64,000 nt of DNA from Glycine soja (GCF_004193775.1 NC_041018.1:37736608-37800607); one strand, 5' to 3'. Shown: positions 24,201 through 36,021, counted from the first letter of the stretch. Notes: a model not told the origin generated them from the sequence alone. Translations and numbers: made by a program.

Positions 24201-26327
24201 AGTAAAATTAATTATGTTAGGTATATATCAATTCTCCAACCCAAAGTACTCAATATCTCAAATAAAACACTTAGCAATGATTCAATACTTACATGTGGTT
24301 TAAGATATGTCCCTTGAAGATATACAAATGAATATAATGTTTTGAAAAACTGTTCAGCTTCGTCAGTATTTCCTGCTCATTGTAAACATAAAAATGCCAT
24401 CACTCACAAATGTAAAATGGGACTTCGATGAAGAAGCAACTGAAAAATAAAATTGAACAAAACTAATTACAGATCATGATCCTAACATGACTGCCATAAT
24501 CTGCTACCCTTATGATCATAATTCATTACTATAACTCCATTAAGAGTATCTTACAGTAATATTTTTAGGGTCCAATCAATAAAAGAACAATAACCTCCCA
24601 TCACCACCTTGCAGTGGGATTCAGTCGGAATGTGATTCAGGAATCCAATGTTGACTTTATACTTTTGTTTTTCAATAAACAGCAAGTTTATCAAAACGGA
24701 AATTAATAACAGAAAGGAGGATGAGAAACACTCCAAGCAGTAAGTGAAAATGAAAAGACTCAAGATACAGAGGGCATTAGCATAGAAGTGTGATCCCTCT
24801 GCATCATCTAACAAAACACACACACACAGAGGTAGAGCATGTTGATATTAAAGGAAAATAACATCCTGACTTAGATGAAGTCGAGAAGTAACAAGCAATC
24901 CCTAATATTATTTCACACAAGGAATTGGCAGATAAATATAAAAACAGACATTGCACCTCCACTCCCAAAAAATAACCAACTCAATTTAGACTTTAGAAAG
25001 CCATTAAAGCTCTGTTTGGATAGGCTTGTCAATAAGCACTTATAGGAGAAAAAAATAAGAGAAAAACGAATTAAGCTTCTCCTATAAGCTCAACTTAGCT
25101 TATGCATAAGGTAATTTGTAGAAACTTTCTCATTTTAACTTCTTCAAAAAAGTGCATATTTGGATTAAAGTTGGGATAGCTCAAAAGTACTTTTTCTCTG
25201 GAAGCAACAAATCTTTCATTCTCAATTCATGCATTGGAACGCGCAATTTTGTATTGAAATTTGCAAAAGTACTTTTGCAACTTTGAACCAAGCATAGGTT
25301 GATTTTAACTTGTGCAAAAGCTGATTTTAGCTTCTGCGAGAAGTTTAATTCATTTTTCCTTCTTATTTTCTTCCCCAATAAGTGTTTATGAAGAAGTTTA
25401 GAAGCTGACACATACAAATTAAAAACAGAACACACATGTCAGTAAAATTATGGTCTGTAAAAGACAATAAAAGTTACAAACAGTACTGAGATAAATCACT
25501 CGAAACTTATTTGCTTAAAGTTGATGTTGTATCCACTTGAAGGATTGAAATTAACATGAAAATGTAATTATTAATATTAAAATACAACTCACCTTCATTG
25601 AGTGAGTGATACAGCCTAACAACATCTGCACCAGAACAGAAAGCTCTGCCACTACCCTTCAAAACATTCAAGATTGCAATTTGCAACTTATACCCAACAC
25701 AATGACCAATATTTATAAGCATAATAAAAAAACATAAAACTACAATATATTAAAAAGAAACTAAATTAAGTATACATAATAAAATTAATAATATCACTAG
25801 GTCGCTTAGTTCAATAGCAACTTATTGCTTATAAAAAAAATGGCAACTCATTGGCGTGAAAACGACTGTGATACCTTCATCAAAACAAAGCCAATATCAG
25901 AGTTTTCTTCCCAGGAATCATACAGCCTCTTCAACCGAGCAACCTAAGAAATGAAAACGACTTGGCGTTTACTTCACCTCCGAGGAACGAACGAACTCAA
26001 TGCGAAATGGAAAAAAAGGAGGAACGGCACCATACCATTGAAGCATTGAGCGAGTTCAGCGAAGACGGCCTGTTGAGAATAGCTGCTCGTGATTTCGCTC
26101 TTCCTTCGACTAAAATCTGGAATCAAACAACGACGTCGGAAATTGAAAACTATAATTCAATAAAATAAAATAAAAAAAGCGCACGCGAGAAATGTGACCT
26201 GTTCCTGAGAATCGTCGTCGTGGTGCTTTGCGTAATTCGGTTGAGCGGAGAAAGCTCGACGGTGAGAACAGAGAGTGCGAAGTGAGGACCTAGTTTGTTG
26301 AGGTAGCAGAGCTTTGAATCTCTGCAT
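18208..26327 (-). CDS. 3-hydroxyisobutyryl-CoA hydrolase-like protein (HIBCH-like type 3, probably mitochondrial)
   Basis: Crotonase-fold enzyme related to the valine-catabolic HIBYL-CoA hydrolase (CHY1 family). Fourteen exons join in phase to 407 codons: 26327-26199, 26116-26036, 25943-25875, 25656-25593, 24372-24293, 23179-23096, 22978-22894, 21922-21837, 21748-21627, 19710-19650, 18832-18734, 18649-18548, 18468-18427 and 18327-18208. Residues 1-30 are rich in Arg and Ser without acids, like a mitochondrial presequence. Family motifs are GSGRAFCSGAD (94-104), DGITMGCGSG (146-155, oxyanion region) and HPEAQIGFHPDAGAS (173-187), with the catalytic-type Glu175 and Asp183 both present. The C-terminus has RDFAPKWDPPRL. 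The last intron (18328-18426) has a GC donor; all others are GT-AG. Closest resemblance is to the Arabidopsis HIBCH-like protein 3 group, from memory. True substrate is unproven. Confidence 0.93.
20044..20160 (+). pseudogene. Short copia integrase C-terminal relic inside a hydrolase intron
   Basis: Plus-strand reading gives KCAFLGYSHFKKRYCC, close to the copia hallmark KCVFLGYS..QKGY.CY. It lies antisense in the large intron 19711-21626. No LTR was recognised nearby. An adjacent (TTA)n/(TAG)n microsatellite lies at about 19816-19847. Confidence 0.5.
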
Positions 26328-26943
26328 CTTTGGTTCTAGTTCTTTTCGCGGTTTTTGCGTGCAGAGAAGGTGTTTGATGTTTGTACTCTGTAGTGTTACT
26401 CTGAGTCAGAAATGAAGCTCGAGCGATGAAATTGAAGAACGTCTTTCCCTCGGGAACTAACTTTTGGGTCCGAGTGATTTTTAAAGGCCCACAAATATGA
26501 CCCGAATTTGGGCTTATGCTTTGTGCATCCAGTGGCAAAAATGTCCTTTACTTCAAATTTCAAAAAACACTCCCTCTCACTCTCTTCCTCGCCACACCGC
26601 TCAGTCATATTCTCCATCCTCTGTGCCCCTTCTGTAATTTCAAGCTTCCGTGTCTCCTCTGTGTGATAGTAATTTGTTGAACAATAAAATAGTGATTTGT
26701 TAGAAATAAAAATCAAAATTATAATTACATTTTGGTCATTAATTTAAGTTTACTAAAATTAGTGTTGTCAACTCTATATATTTGAAAAATGAATTTGTAT
26801 ATGCATTTATGAATATATTAAAGTAATAAAAAAATTATTTAAAAAATAATAAATATTTTATTTATAAATTATTAAATAGTAATTTATTGAAGTATTGTTC
26901 GAACACTTACATAAATTATTATGACTACTTTAATGTGCAAATT
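26328..26943. other. Promoter side of the hydrolase-like gene and AT-rich spacer
   Basis: The first 150-300 bases are GC-richer than the surroundings and should hold the 5' UTR and core promoter of the minus-strand gene. The open frames at 26290-26716 have no domain. From about 26700 the sequence is AT-rich with no recognised feature. Confidence 0.45.
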
Positions 26944-28376
26944 ATGGTTAGAATCATAGGTTTGGGTCGAACTTTAGTCAGGATTATAAGAAGAATCTTA
27001 GGAAGAGAAGTAAGTCATGATGCGGATGAAGCCCCCAGCAACGAAGGCCCACAACATCTGCATGTAGGCAAGGGAAAGCTACACCTATTGCTGAGGATGT
27101 TTAGCATGTGGATCATGCAGATGACAAGGTCCATGAATAGCCTAAAGAAGTAGTTGTTAATGATGTAGTTATTGATGCCGAGGGTTTTCTAGGCGAGCCC
27201 CACAACACATTAGTTTTGATTAACTATGTTTATCATGTGGTAGCAACTGTTTTGAGAGGTATTTATATTTTTAAATAAATATTTTTTTAAGTATTTGTTA
27301 TTATTGTTGAAATGATTTAAATTATGATTTTCAGGAACGTCCTGAGCTGAAGTTATCCTCACATGAAAGGAATATTAAGAAATTTGGCAGGCCTACTCCA
27401 GAGATTCAAGGCTTAGTGGCTACCACATGATTAAGTCATTTGATCACATGTTCCTTGGACACTAGTGATTGGGGACTTATATCAACTTTTGCGGAGAGGT
27501 GCATAAGGAAACTTGTAGTTTCCATCTTCTTGTAGGAGAGGTGACTATCACTCTCGATAATGTGGCATTGTTGTTACATCTTCCCATTACAGGGGCCTTC
27601 CACAACTTTGAGGTTCTTCATGTGGACAAAGTTGTCTGCTTGTTAGTTGAATTGCTTGAAGTTAGTTCAGAAGAAGCAAAAGTTGAGACAATACAATGCC
27701 ATGAGACATACGTACAACTATCCTGGCTATGAGACATTTATCGTAGCAAATGTGACGCAACACAGTGGATTGTAGTAGCTCGAGCATATCTCTTGCATTT
27801 GGTAGGTTGTAAACTTTTTGCTAACAAGAGTGTCACACACGTGCATGCGATATTCTTGGATGCATTTTTGTGGCCTCACCCAAATTAGAAGCTACGCATG
27901 GGGAGTTGTTGCACTAGTCCATATGTATGAGAATTTGAATGATGGATCAAAGAGTAGTGCCAGACAACTTGTAGGATATATCACACTATTACAGGTATTT
28001 ATAATTTATTTTTTAGTTTTGTAGTTTATATTGAGAATTTTTTTAATTTTTTTGTTTTTAAAATACGTGTAGTGTTGGATCTATGAGCATTTTCCTTATG
28101 TTTCTTCTTCTATTGCTGCCAAAGATTATCATGAAAGCAAATCACATGCCTGCCGTTGGAAGTCTGGGAAGACATTACCAATGTCAACATATCGTAAGTG
28201 TTTGGATAGATTGGCGTCTGATGTTGTGTGCTGGATTCCATGTGATGATCACTGTGTATTCAGAGAGTTTGAGCTTATCTCTTCATTTTCCACACATATT
28301 AGATGTGGTCCATCTATTATCATACTCTGGCCAAAGAGGGTTGTACGACAGTATGTATAGAGTATTGAACGCATAA
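26944..28376 (+). pseudogene. Plant mobile domain (PMD/MAIN-like) gene remnant
   Basis: PMD proteins are a plant family linked to transposons (MULE, gypsy) and to MAIN/MAIL1 silencing factors. Seen in order: an N-terminus MVRIIGLGRTLVRIIRRILG; RPELKLSSHERN (27338 on); the PMD core SFHLLVGEVTITLDNVALLL (about 27510-27570); the segment LLHLVGCKLFANKS; SYAWGVVALVHMYENLND; and RWKSGKTLP. Two introns keep GT...AG ends (27259-27334 and 27995-28072). It is broken by TGA at 27428-27430, a frameshift near 27499, TGA at 27730-27732 (CGA to TGA likely) and later stops. Family resemblance is to the long PMD proteins abundant in legumes, recalled not searched. Confidence 0.8.
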
Positions 28377-28483
28377 GAACAATCAACATGTTCTTCATCC
28401 ACACTAGCTTCGTTTTCATTTTGTTCATTCATATCAACTTCTTCATGCATTGTATTGTCATGCATCCATTGATCTTCGTCCAT
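28376..28483 (-). pseudogene. Possible FAR1/MULE-type N-terminal fragment, antisense
   Basis: Minus-strand reading begins MDEDQWMHDNTMHEEVDMNE, is acidic, and runs to EEHVDCSYAFNT before it ceases to resemble anything where the PMD remnant begins. It reminds me of the N-terminus of legume FAR1-like, MULE-derived proteins. This is memory only, and the fragment is too short to prove. Confidence 0.35.
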
Positions 28484-28807
28484 CTTAACAAAACATTGAA
28501 AAATTTCAATGACAAACAAAAAACCCCTAACCACACCATAATTATACTATCACATAATTTTCACATTTTTATTGCATTTAATAATATAATACTTAAAATT
28601 AAAAATCACAAAAAAAATTATGTTAAAACAACTAAACTAAATTATAAGTATAAATTCTTTTAACATTAATATCACTTTCAAACTATACAAATTACAAGTG
28701 TTGGATGAATATTGAAATTATATGTATTTAAAAGATTTTTAATTAATAATTCTAATTTTATCTAATTAAACAATAAAAAAAATTATAAATTTTTTTTAAA
28801 AAAATGA

Positions 28808-29066
28808 GCTTAGGATTGACAATCCATAAGTAACATATGGATTGGCAATCTGTACGGTTCTTATGAATTGGTAATCTGTAAGAACCTTACGGAATACCAA
28901 TCTATATGGTACTTACGTATACAAATTGTCAATCCGTAAGTTTCTTACAAATTACCAATTCGTAAGTTATATAGAACTTACAAATTATTAATCCGTAAAT
29001 TTTATATAACTTAAAGATTATCAATCTGTAAATTTTATATAACTTACAGATTATCAATCCGTAAGT
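28808..29066. repeat. Array of palindromic repeats (TTACGGATTGxxAATCCGTAAG type)
   Basis: At least eight imperfect units built on AATCCGTAAG or its complement CTTACGGATT, for example CAATCCGTAAGTTTCTTAC (about 28930), TCAATCTGTAAATTTTATAT (about 29012) and TTATCAATCCGTAAGTTTTA (about 29052). Spacing is about 30-45 bp. This looks like the subterminal repeats of a plant DNA transposon, perhaps the one that carried the PMD fragment. The family is not identified. Confidence 0.65.
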
Positions 29067-29441
29067 TTTACACCAAAAAAACCAGATCGAAGACCTTACC
29101 TTCACTATTAATGGCCAAACCAACCACCATCACAACCACCACTTGCTGACAAACCACCGTAAATAATGCACCTCCACCAAAGAGGACACAACAACGTATG
29201 AGAAACTCTCACGAGAATGAAAGTTAAGGCAAACAAATAAAATTTCGCATGAAGAAGGAAAACGTAGAAGAAGTTATAAGGAAGGGGTATTATTGGAATT
29301 TAAAAAATATGCTAGGTGTACTAGCAATTCTGCTAATGCCCAAAGCAACACCCCCAAATTTGTCGTTAGTGTTTATTGGGTCTCCGAGGCTTAGTTTATT
29401 TGGCCCAAAAATAAATTGTATCACACCCTTTGTTTTTATTA

Positions 29442-29785
29442 GGGTAAATACTAAATACTTGTTTTTATCCCTCAAAGGTTGAAAGTGTGAATAATAATAA
29501 ATTAGTTTTTGAAAGATGAAAAATTCAAATCCAATTCTTAAATTTGTGAGATTATCTTGTCATTAAGTTGTAATATTTAATGATCAACTTAACAAATAAA
29601 ATGTGTTTTTATGACCAATTTGACATTAAGTTACAAAGTTTAATAATCAATGTCATTAAATTATTTGCACAACCAATTTGTCACACTTTTTACATTCAAG
29701 AAATAAATTTGAATTTTTTATCTTTTAAGGATCAATCAATCTATCCTTGCCTCACACTTTTAGGGAACAAAATGGGTATTTATTT
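29442..29785. mobile_element. MITE-like inverted-repeat element
   Basis: Left arm GGTAAATACTAAATACTTG...CCTCAAAGGTTGAAAGTGTGA is matched inverted by the right arm TCACACTTTTAGGGAACA...GGGTATTTATTT. The centre is also palindromic (GACATTAAGTTACAAAGTTT / AATGTCATTAAA). No coding sequence. The ends are approximate. Confidence 0.5.
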
Positions 29786-31224
29786 TTTTTATTTGTAAAA
29801 ATTAAAATACTATAATGTGTGTTTGAATGACTTTTTGTAAAATTATTTTGGTTAAAATTAATTTTATAAACGAAGACAGAGAGTGCAAATTGATTTTGTA
29901 AATTGATTGGTACATTGTTTTTAACCATTGATTATTTTTTAAAATTATTAAAATTTAATTTTGAAATGAAAATGATACATTAAAAAGAAATAAAAAAAAA
30001 CTCTTAAGAATGTTTCTATTGAAGAAAAATCCCAAAATAATAGCTAATGTTAACACTTAGGCAATATCTTTCGCTTACTGCTAATGACAAAAGTTAGCAA
30101 TTAAATAAAACAGAGAAAAAACGTTGTTGAAGCGTCAGCTGTTGAAGTAGAATAGTCAATGAAAGATCAATTGAATATGAATGAAATCAATTGGGAAGGG
30201 AAGAGGAGATGATCTTGATTTTGGGGGTTTCTTATGAGTAGAAGTTGCTAAGACTAATGGAATGTGATGCTTCTTTTAAAAATAGAAGAAAATTGTAAAT
30301 TCTTTTAAGACGGTACTGATGATGAGCATTGAAGGAAAATAGTGTGCTGAAAAGAAGGATCATGACTATATTTTGGGAGGACATTGATCTAGTATAATTG
30401 TTAGTCTTGTTTGAAATAGTCATCAAGTTATTAAAAAAACGTGGTAGATATGGATAGTTCAATGTTTAACCTTTTCAAGGACACAATCAAACAATTCCTA
30501 TTATCACCCAATAAAGCACTTATTTTTTGTTGCTTTCTTTAATCTTCACGCAACTTTAATTATTTTTCAATCTTCAAAACTAAACTCTCTTTAGAGTAAT
30601 CTAAGAATTTACAAAAGTCTTTTTGTGTGTGTGTGTGTGCCAATCAACTGATTCTTTGAGAATCATTTTGAACTATTAGCTTAACATTCAGCCGCTGATA
30701 TTTCTAGGCAACGACAACTTCTAAGAAGACTCTCATTTAACATAGTTATTATTCTCCATTCAAGATAGTTTATTTAATTTATAGAGAGAAGATTTGATTT
30801 ATGACCCATCTTGACAATCAATGTGAAGTATTTACTATTTTACAAAATGACTATGTAATTAAAATAAAATATGAATCATTTTATTAATTTAATTTTATTG
30901 AACAAAAGAACATTCTTATTTACAATGAACGACATATGTAATATATGTTTTTAAGATTATTAGGATATGTCATTAATCTAATGACAATAATATTTTATAG
31001 GAGCAATTAAACTACCAATACGTCATTAATCCAGGTAGTTTAAGTTTTGTAAATAAAAAATTATAATTGAAAAAAAAGATTTCATTGAAAATAAATCAGA
31101 TTTTTTGATAAAATAGTTGAATAATGAATATATAACACAAAAAATAGATTCAATTGTACTAACCACCAACCCATTTACCCACTAAAAACAGAACAAATTA
31201 TGAATCATCATAGGAAAGTGCTTA
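29786..31224. other. AT-rich intergenic DNA
   Basis: No gene recognised. Contains a short (GT)n tract near 30624-30639. The open frame at 30232-30462 has no domain. Confidence 0.5.
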
Positions 31225-31290
31225 CACCAAGGAGATTTAACTCAATTGGTTGGACAAAATATGTTAACATTATAAATCATTGATACTGTA

Positions 31291-31686
31291 TGTTAGCACA
31301 TATGCCTCTAACCACGATGAACGTCACCCTCACCCTCCTGCCGCCACGACGAGGCCCACTCGCACGATAACTAAACCCAGTTATCTGCGAGACTATACAA
31401 GCTAGCTTTGTATTCGTTCATTGTAAACCCATGAGTAACACGTGCAACTTAGTCACAATAAGACACGTGCCTATTAGTTTGTTATAGTAGTTATGCATTC
31501 CGTTATGGCAGTTAGGAGCCTCGTGCTTGTACTCTTGCAATATATAATTGCTAGTTCTTACCATTTGGAATATATGAGAATAAACACCACTTCTAGATCT
31601 CAGGAGGAGCTCATCCTCGAATTCAGGTATCTACTTCTTCCCTTCCCCTCACTTGCACCACCACCACACCACCGCGCGACCTAACA
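31291..31686 (+). repeat. Left LTR of the gypsy element
   Basis: 396 bp, TGTTAGCACA...CGACCTAACA. The following TGGTCCGACC (from 31689) occupies the primer-binding position, but I could not assign its tRNA. Confidence 0.93.
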
Positions 31687-31717
31687 ACTGGTCCGACCTA
31701 CCGCCGTGGTCATCGCC

Positions 31718-32334
31718 ATGGCTGATCACGGAACCAGGAAGACAACCACAAGCCGTCTGGAAGAAGCAATCGCACGCCTCTCTAACAGCCAAGCAAACCT
31801 CACAGAACGTTACACGGACCTCTCCGGTAGGGTGGATTCGATCTTGGACCACCTCAGGATGCGTGATGCACACCAGAACCAACCTTCCTCAAACAGCTCG
31901 AGCAACCACCGTAACTCCGTTAAGCTCGATATCCCGCGCTTTGACGGTCGCGATCCTCTTGGATGGATCTTCAAAATTAACCAACTCTTTCAAATCAGAA
32001 CACGTAAGAGGAAGAGAGAATCACCGTAGCCTCACTTTACCTTGACGACGACGCCCTCAGCTGGTACCAGTGGATGTTCAGCAATGGCTTCATAACATCA
32101 TGGCAAGGGTTTCTTCAAGCCTTGGAATCGCGGTTTGCTCCAACATTCTATGACGATCCCAAGGGAGCTCTATTCAAGCTTGTGCAACGCGGTTCTGTTA
32201 ATGACTACTTAACAGAATTCGAGAGATTGGCTAACCGTGTGGTAGGACTCCCTCCACCATTTTTGTTAAGCTTTTTCATCTCTGGATTAAATCTCGAACT
32301 CCGACGCGAGGTGCACGCCTCACCATCCTCATAG
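31718..32334 (+). pseudogene. gypsy gag remnant
   Basis: Starts MADHGTRKTTTSRLEEAIAR with a predicted coiled region, then DIPRFDGRDPLGWI and the capsid segment RFAPTFYDDPKGALFKLVQR...VNDYLTEFERLANR. A frame change lies near 32020-32080. The frame closes at 32334 right after LRREV. The usual C-terminal CCHC zinc knuckle is missing, and the protease begins immediately in another frame. Confidence 0.88.
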
Positions 32335-35300
32335 ACAGTGGGAGTACCCACAACTTCCTTCAACCACGGGTTGCGCAATTCCTTCACCTTCCCGTCAAAA
32401 CCACACGACCTTTAAGGGTCCTCGTCGGGAACGGGTATGTCCTGGACTGCAACCAACGTTGCCCTGATACACAGCTTTCGATCCAGGGCCACTCCTTTCC
32501 GGTCACCTTCCACTTACTTCAGATCAGTGGGGCAGACACAATGCTTGGCATAGATTGGTTAAAACAATTTGGGCCCATCACGACTGACTACACCTCCTTC
32601 ATCATGAGGTTCACCCATTTGGGCCAGGAGATATCCTTGCACGTCGACGTAGTTCTCGGATCTGAGCCTGCTTCAGCAGCCCAAGTGAAGCGCCTAATCC
32701 ATACAGGTTCGACTTCAGCTTTATTTCACTTATGCGTTTTTTCTGCTGATACCACAGCTTCCTCCGTAAGTCATCTTCCTCCTGTGGCTGCACCCGTGGC
32801 AAGGCTCCTCCGTCGATATGAGAAGCTCTTCCAGCCCCCGATGCATCTACCTCCTTCACGCGAGGTGAACCACCGTATCACCCTACTTCCTTCCACCGCG
32901 CCGGTAAATGTACGACCATGCCGTTATCCTCACTTCTAGAAGTCAGAGATCGAGAAGCAAGTCTCTGAATTGCTGTCTGCGGGTCTGGTAAGGCCGAGTA
33001 CGAGCCCATACTCTTCTCCAGTCCTTCTGGTGAAGAAGAAGGACGGCACATGGCGAATGTGCGTAAACTATATATCCCTCAACGCCATTACGGTTCGTGA
33101 TCACTTCCTCATCCCTACTATAGATGAGTTGTTGGATGAGCTAGGCCACGCATCATGGTTTTCCAAGCTCGATCTCCGGCAAGGTTTCCATCAAATACTC
33201 ATGAACAAAGCTGACATAGAGAAGACAACCTTTCGCACACACCATGGGCACTACGAATACCTCGTCATGCCCTTCGGCTTGTGTAACGCACCTTCAACCT
33301 TCCAAGCAGCCATGAATCACCTCCTTGCGCCGTTCCAGCGTCGTATTGCAACAGTGTTCTTTGACGACATACTCGTCTACAGCGATTCATTATCCTCCCA
33401 TGTTCAACACCTCAACATAATCTTCTAGGCTCTTTTACGAGGTCTGTACTACTTAAAGCAAACGAAGTGTCTATTTGCTCAAACACAGCTAGAATGCCTT
33501 GGGCACGTCATCTCCGGCAAAGGTGTAGCTCCCGAGCCGTCCAAGATTCAGGCCATCGTCCAATGGCCCACTCCAACATCAGCCAAGGATCTTCGAGCAT
33601 TTCTTGGGCTCACGGGGTTTTATTGGAAATTCATTCAGCAGTATGCAACTATCGCAACCCCACTCACCCATCTGCTATGCAAGGATGCATTCGAGTGGTC
33701 ACAAGAGTCGCAAAATGCCTTTGACAAACTCAAAACCGCCATAACCAGTGCGCTGGTGTTGGCTCTCCCTAACTTCAATGAGCCTTTTACGGTGGAAACA
33801 GATGCGTCTGGTACCACCATGAGGGCTATGCTCATGCAGCAAGGACACCCATTAGTGTTTTTTAGCAAGAATTTCAGCCCACGTTTGTCACACGCTTCCA
33901 CATACGTGAAGGAGCTTCATGCTATCATCGCGGCGGTGCGCAAATGGCGGTAGTACCTACTTGGTCGTCCATTCACTATCCTCACCGATCACAAGAGCCT
34001 TCATAAGCTCATGTCGCAAGTGATCCAGACCCCGAAGCAACATTACTACCTCTCCAAATTGCTTGGCTTCGACTATACTATACAGTATAAGGCTGGTGCA
34101 GCTAACGTTGTCGTGGATGCACTCTCGCGACGGCCACCTGCTTCAGTTCAACTGCTTCTCCTCTCTGTGCCGTAACTGGATTTCATGCGTGATATTCAAC
34201 AAACACTTGAGAATGATCCCAGTTTTCAGGAGTTGGTACGTAACATCAACGCGAATCCTTCAGTATATCCTTAGTTCAGCCTCAGTAAGGGTTATTTGTT
34301 GTTCAACGGTCGAATTTGGTTGAATAAAACCAACCCCTAAATTCCTTCTTTATTACTGGAATTCCACGCCCCACCCCTCGGTGGCCATCTAGGAATAGCT
34401 AAGACCACACATCGTCTCGAATCAAGCTTCTTCTAGCAAGGAATGAAACAAGATGTTAAGCAGTTCATTCGAGAGTGCAAGGTTTGTCAGTAGAACAAGG
34501 CCAGTACCAGGCGCATGGCAGGTCTACTGCAACCTCTACCAGCTCCGACAGGGGTGTGGGAAGACATCTCCATGGATTTCGTCACCCATCTGCCTCCCTC
34601 TAACGGCTTCACTATTATCTTGGTCGTGGTCGACAGGTTCTCCAAGGGGGTGCATCTCGGAGCTTTACCCACAGGGTTCTCAGCCTTCAAAGTTGCCACG
34701 GTATTCCTCGATATCATCTGCAAGCACCATGGTTTCCCTAGAAGCATCATTTCTGATAGGGATCCCGTATTTTTTAGTGCCTTCTGGAGAGAATTGTTTC
34801 GACTCTGCGGCACTCGTCTTCGGCTCAGCACGACGTATCATCCACAATCAGACAGCCAGACTGAGGTGATGAATCGCGTCCTCAAACAGTACCTCAAATG
34901 CTTCGTTCACTCTCAGTCGTCAACGTGGTTCTGTTATTTGTCTCTCGCATAGTGGTGCTACAACACTTCTCTACATTCCAGCTCGGGGCTTACTCTATTT
35001 GAGGTCATGTATGGCAAACCTCCACCAACAATCCCCCATTACATTCCTAGCTTAACCAACAATGAAGTTGTTGAGTCCCTAGTTGCAACTCGTCAGGTTA
35101 TGCATGATAAGTTGCAGAAGAGACTGAAAAAGGCTCAAGACTCCATGAAGAAATATGCAGATGCTCGACGCGAAGACGTAACCTTTTTTGTGGGTCAATG
35201 GGTCTACGTAAAGCTCCGCCCAACCCGCCAGCGCTCGGTTGCTGGAGTCAACCATTCGAAACTATCAAAATGTTACTTCGGACCCTTCAAGATCCTGGCT

Positions 35301-35600
35301 CGAATAGGGGAGGTCGCGTACCGATTGGAACTTCCGGCGGGAGCACGCATTCACCCTGTTTTCCACTGCTCCTTATTGCGCCAGTATCACGGAGCTCCGC
35401 CCTCAACAACGGAGCCTAGGCCTCTGGAAATCATAGGCCATAAGCCCTTGCAACGCCCCCTTTGCATCTTGGATAGCAAGCTTGATTCTTCTACATCCCC
35501 TCCAACTCAACTGGTCCTAACCCAATGGGCCGAGCAACCTCCCGAAGACACCTCCTAGGAGCCATGGCCTGAGTTACGAGACGCCTACCACCTTGAGGAC
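32305..35600 (+). pseudogene. gypsy pol remnant (protease, RT, RNase H, integrase, chromodomain-like)
   Basis: The protease has ILIDSGSTHNF (about 32322) and MLGIDWL (32541). The RT runs from [20 protein letters not shown] to [10 protein letters not shown] (about 33354-33383), so the active DD pair is kept. RNase H has ETDASG (about 33798) and LTDHKSLHKL. Integrase has a HHCC finger (about 34360-34490), MDFVTHLP, SDRDPVF and HPQSDSQTEVMNR, so the DDE residues are present. The tail LVLTQWAEQPPEDTS then TAG and E-P-W resembles the chromodomain end QW.G.PPEDATWE. Stops occur near 32937, 33426, 33951, 34275, 34435, 34491, 34950 and 35556. Confidence 0.9.
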
Positions 35601-35626
35601 AAGGTGGTGTTCGAGGGGGGAGGTAT

Positions 35627-36021
35627 TGTTAGCACACATGCCTCTAACCATGATGAACGTCACCCTCGATCTCCTACCGCCACAACGAGGCCCACTCGCA
35701 CGATAACTAAACCTAGTTATCTGCGAGACTATACAAGCTAGCTTTGTATTCGTTCATTGTAAACCCGTGAGTAACACGTGCAACTTAGTCACAATAAGAC
35801 ACATGCCTTTAGTTTGTTATAGTAGTTACGCATTCTGTTATGGCAGCTAGGAGCCTCGTGCTTGTACTCTTGTAGTATATAACTGCTAGTTCTTACCATT
35901 TGGAATATATGAGAATAAACACCACTTCTAGATCTCAGGAGGAGTCTGTTCTCGAATTCGGGTATCTACTTCTTCCCTTCCCCTCACTTGCACCCCCACC
36001 ACACCACCGCGCGATCTAACA
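35627..36021 (+). repeat. Right LTR of the gypsy element
   Basis: 395 bp, TGTTAGCACA...CGATCTAACA, aligning over its whole length with the left LTR with one single-base gap. Confidence 0.93.

Larger units (their letters stand above)
31291..36021 (+). mobile_element. Ty3/gypsy LTR retrotransposon, chromovirus-like, degenerate
   Basis: A 4731-bp element with both LTRs, a perfect CTGTA target duplication (31286-31290 and 36022-36026), gag, protease, RT, RNase H, integrase and a terminal chromodomain-like stretch in gypsy order. The polypurine tract TCGAGGGGGGAGGTA (35611-35625) precedes the right LTR. Multiple stops and a gag-protease deletion make it non-autonomous. The two LTRs differ at about two dozen positions by eye, roughly 6 percent, mostly transitions. 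Confidence 0.95.

Noticed and set aside
25795..25850. TAGTTCAATAGCAACTTATTGC followed by an A run, resembling the SINE head
   Set aside because: Similarity stops after about a dozen bases; no box B or target duplication.
28808..29066. CRISPR-like regular repeats
   Set aside because: Units are imperfect, in both orientations and unevenly spaced, in plant nuclear DNA; they fit transposon subterminal repeats.
31653..32045. 130-codon frame starting with a His run over the gypsy leader
   Set aside because: Overlaps the better-supported gag frame starting at 31718 and has no domain.
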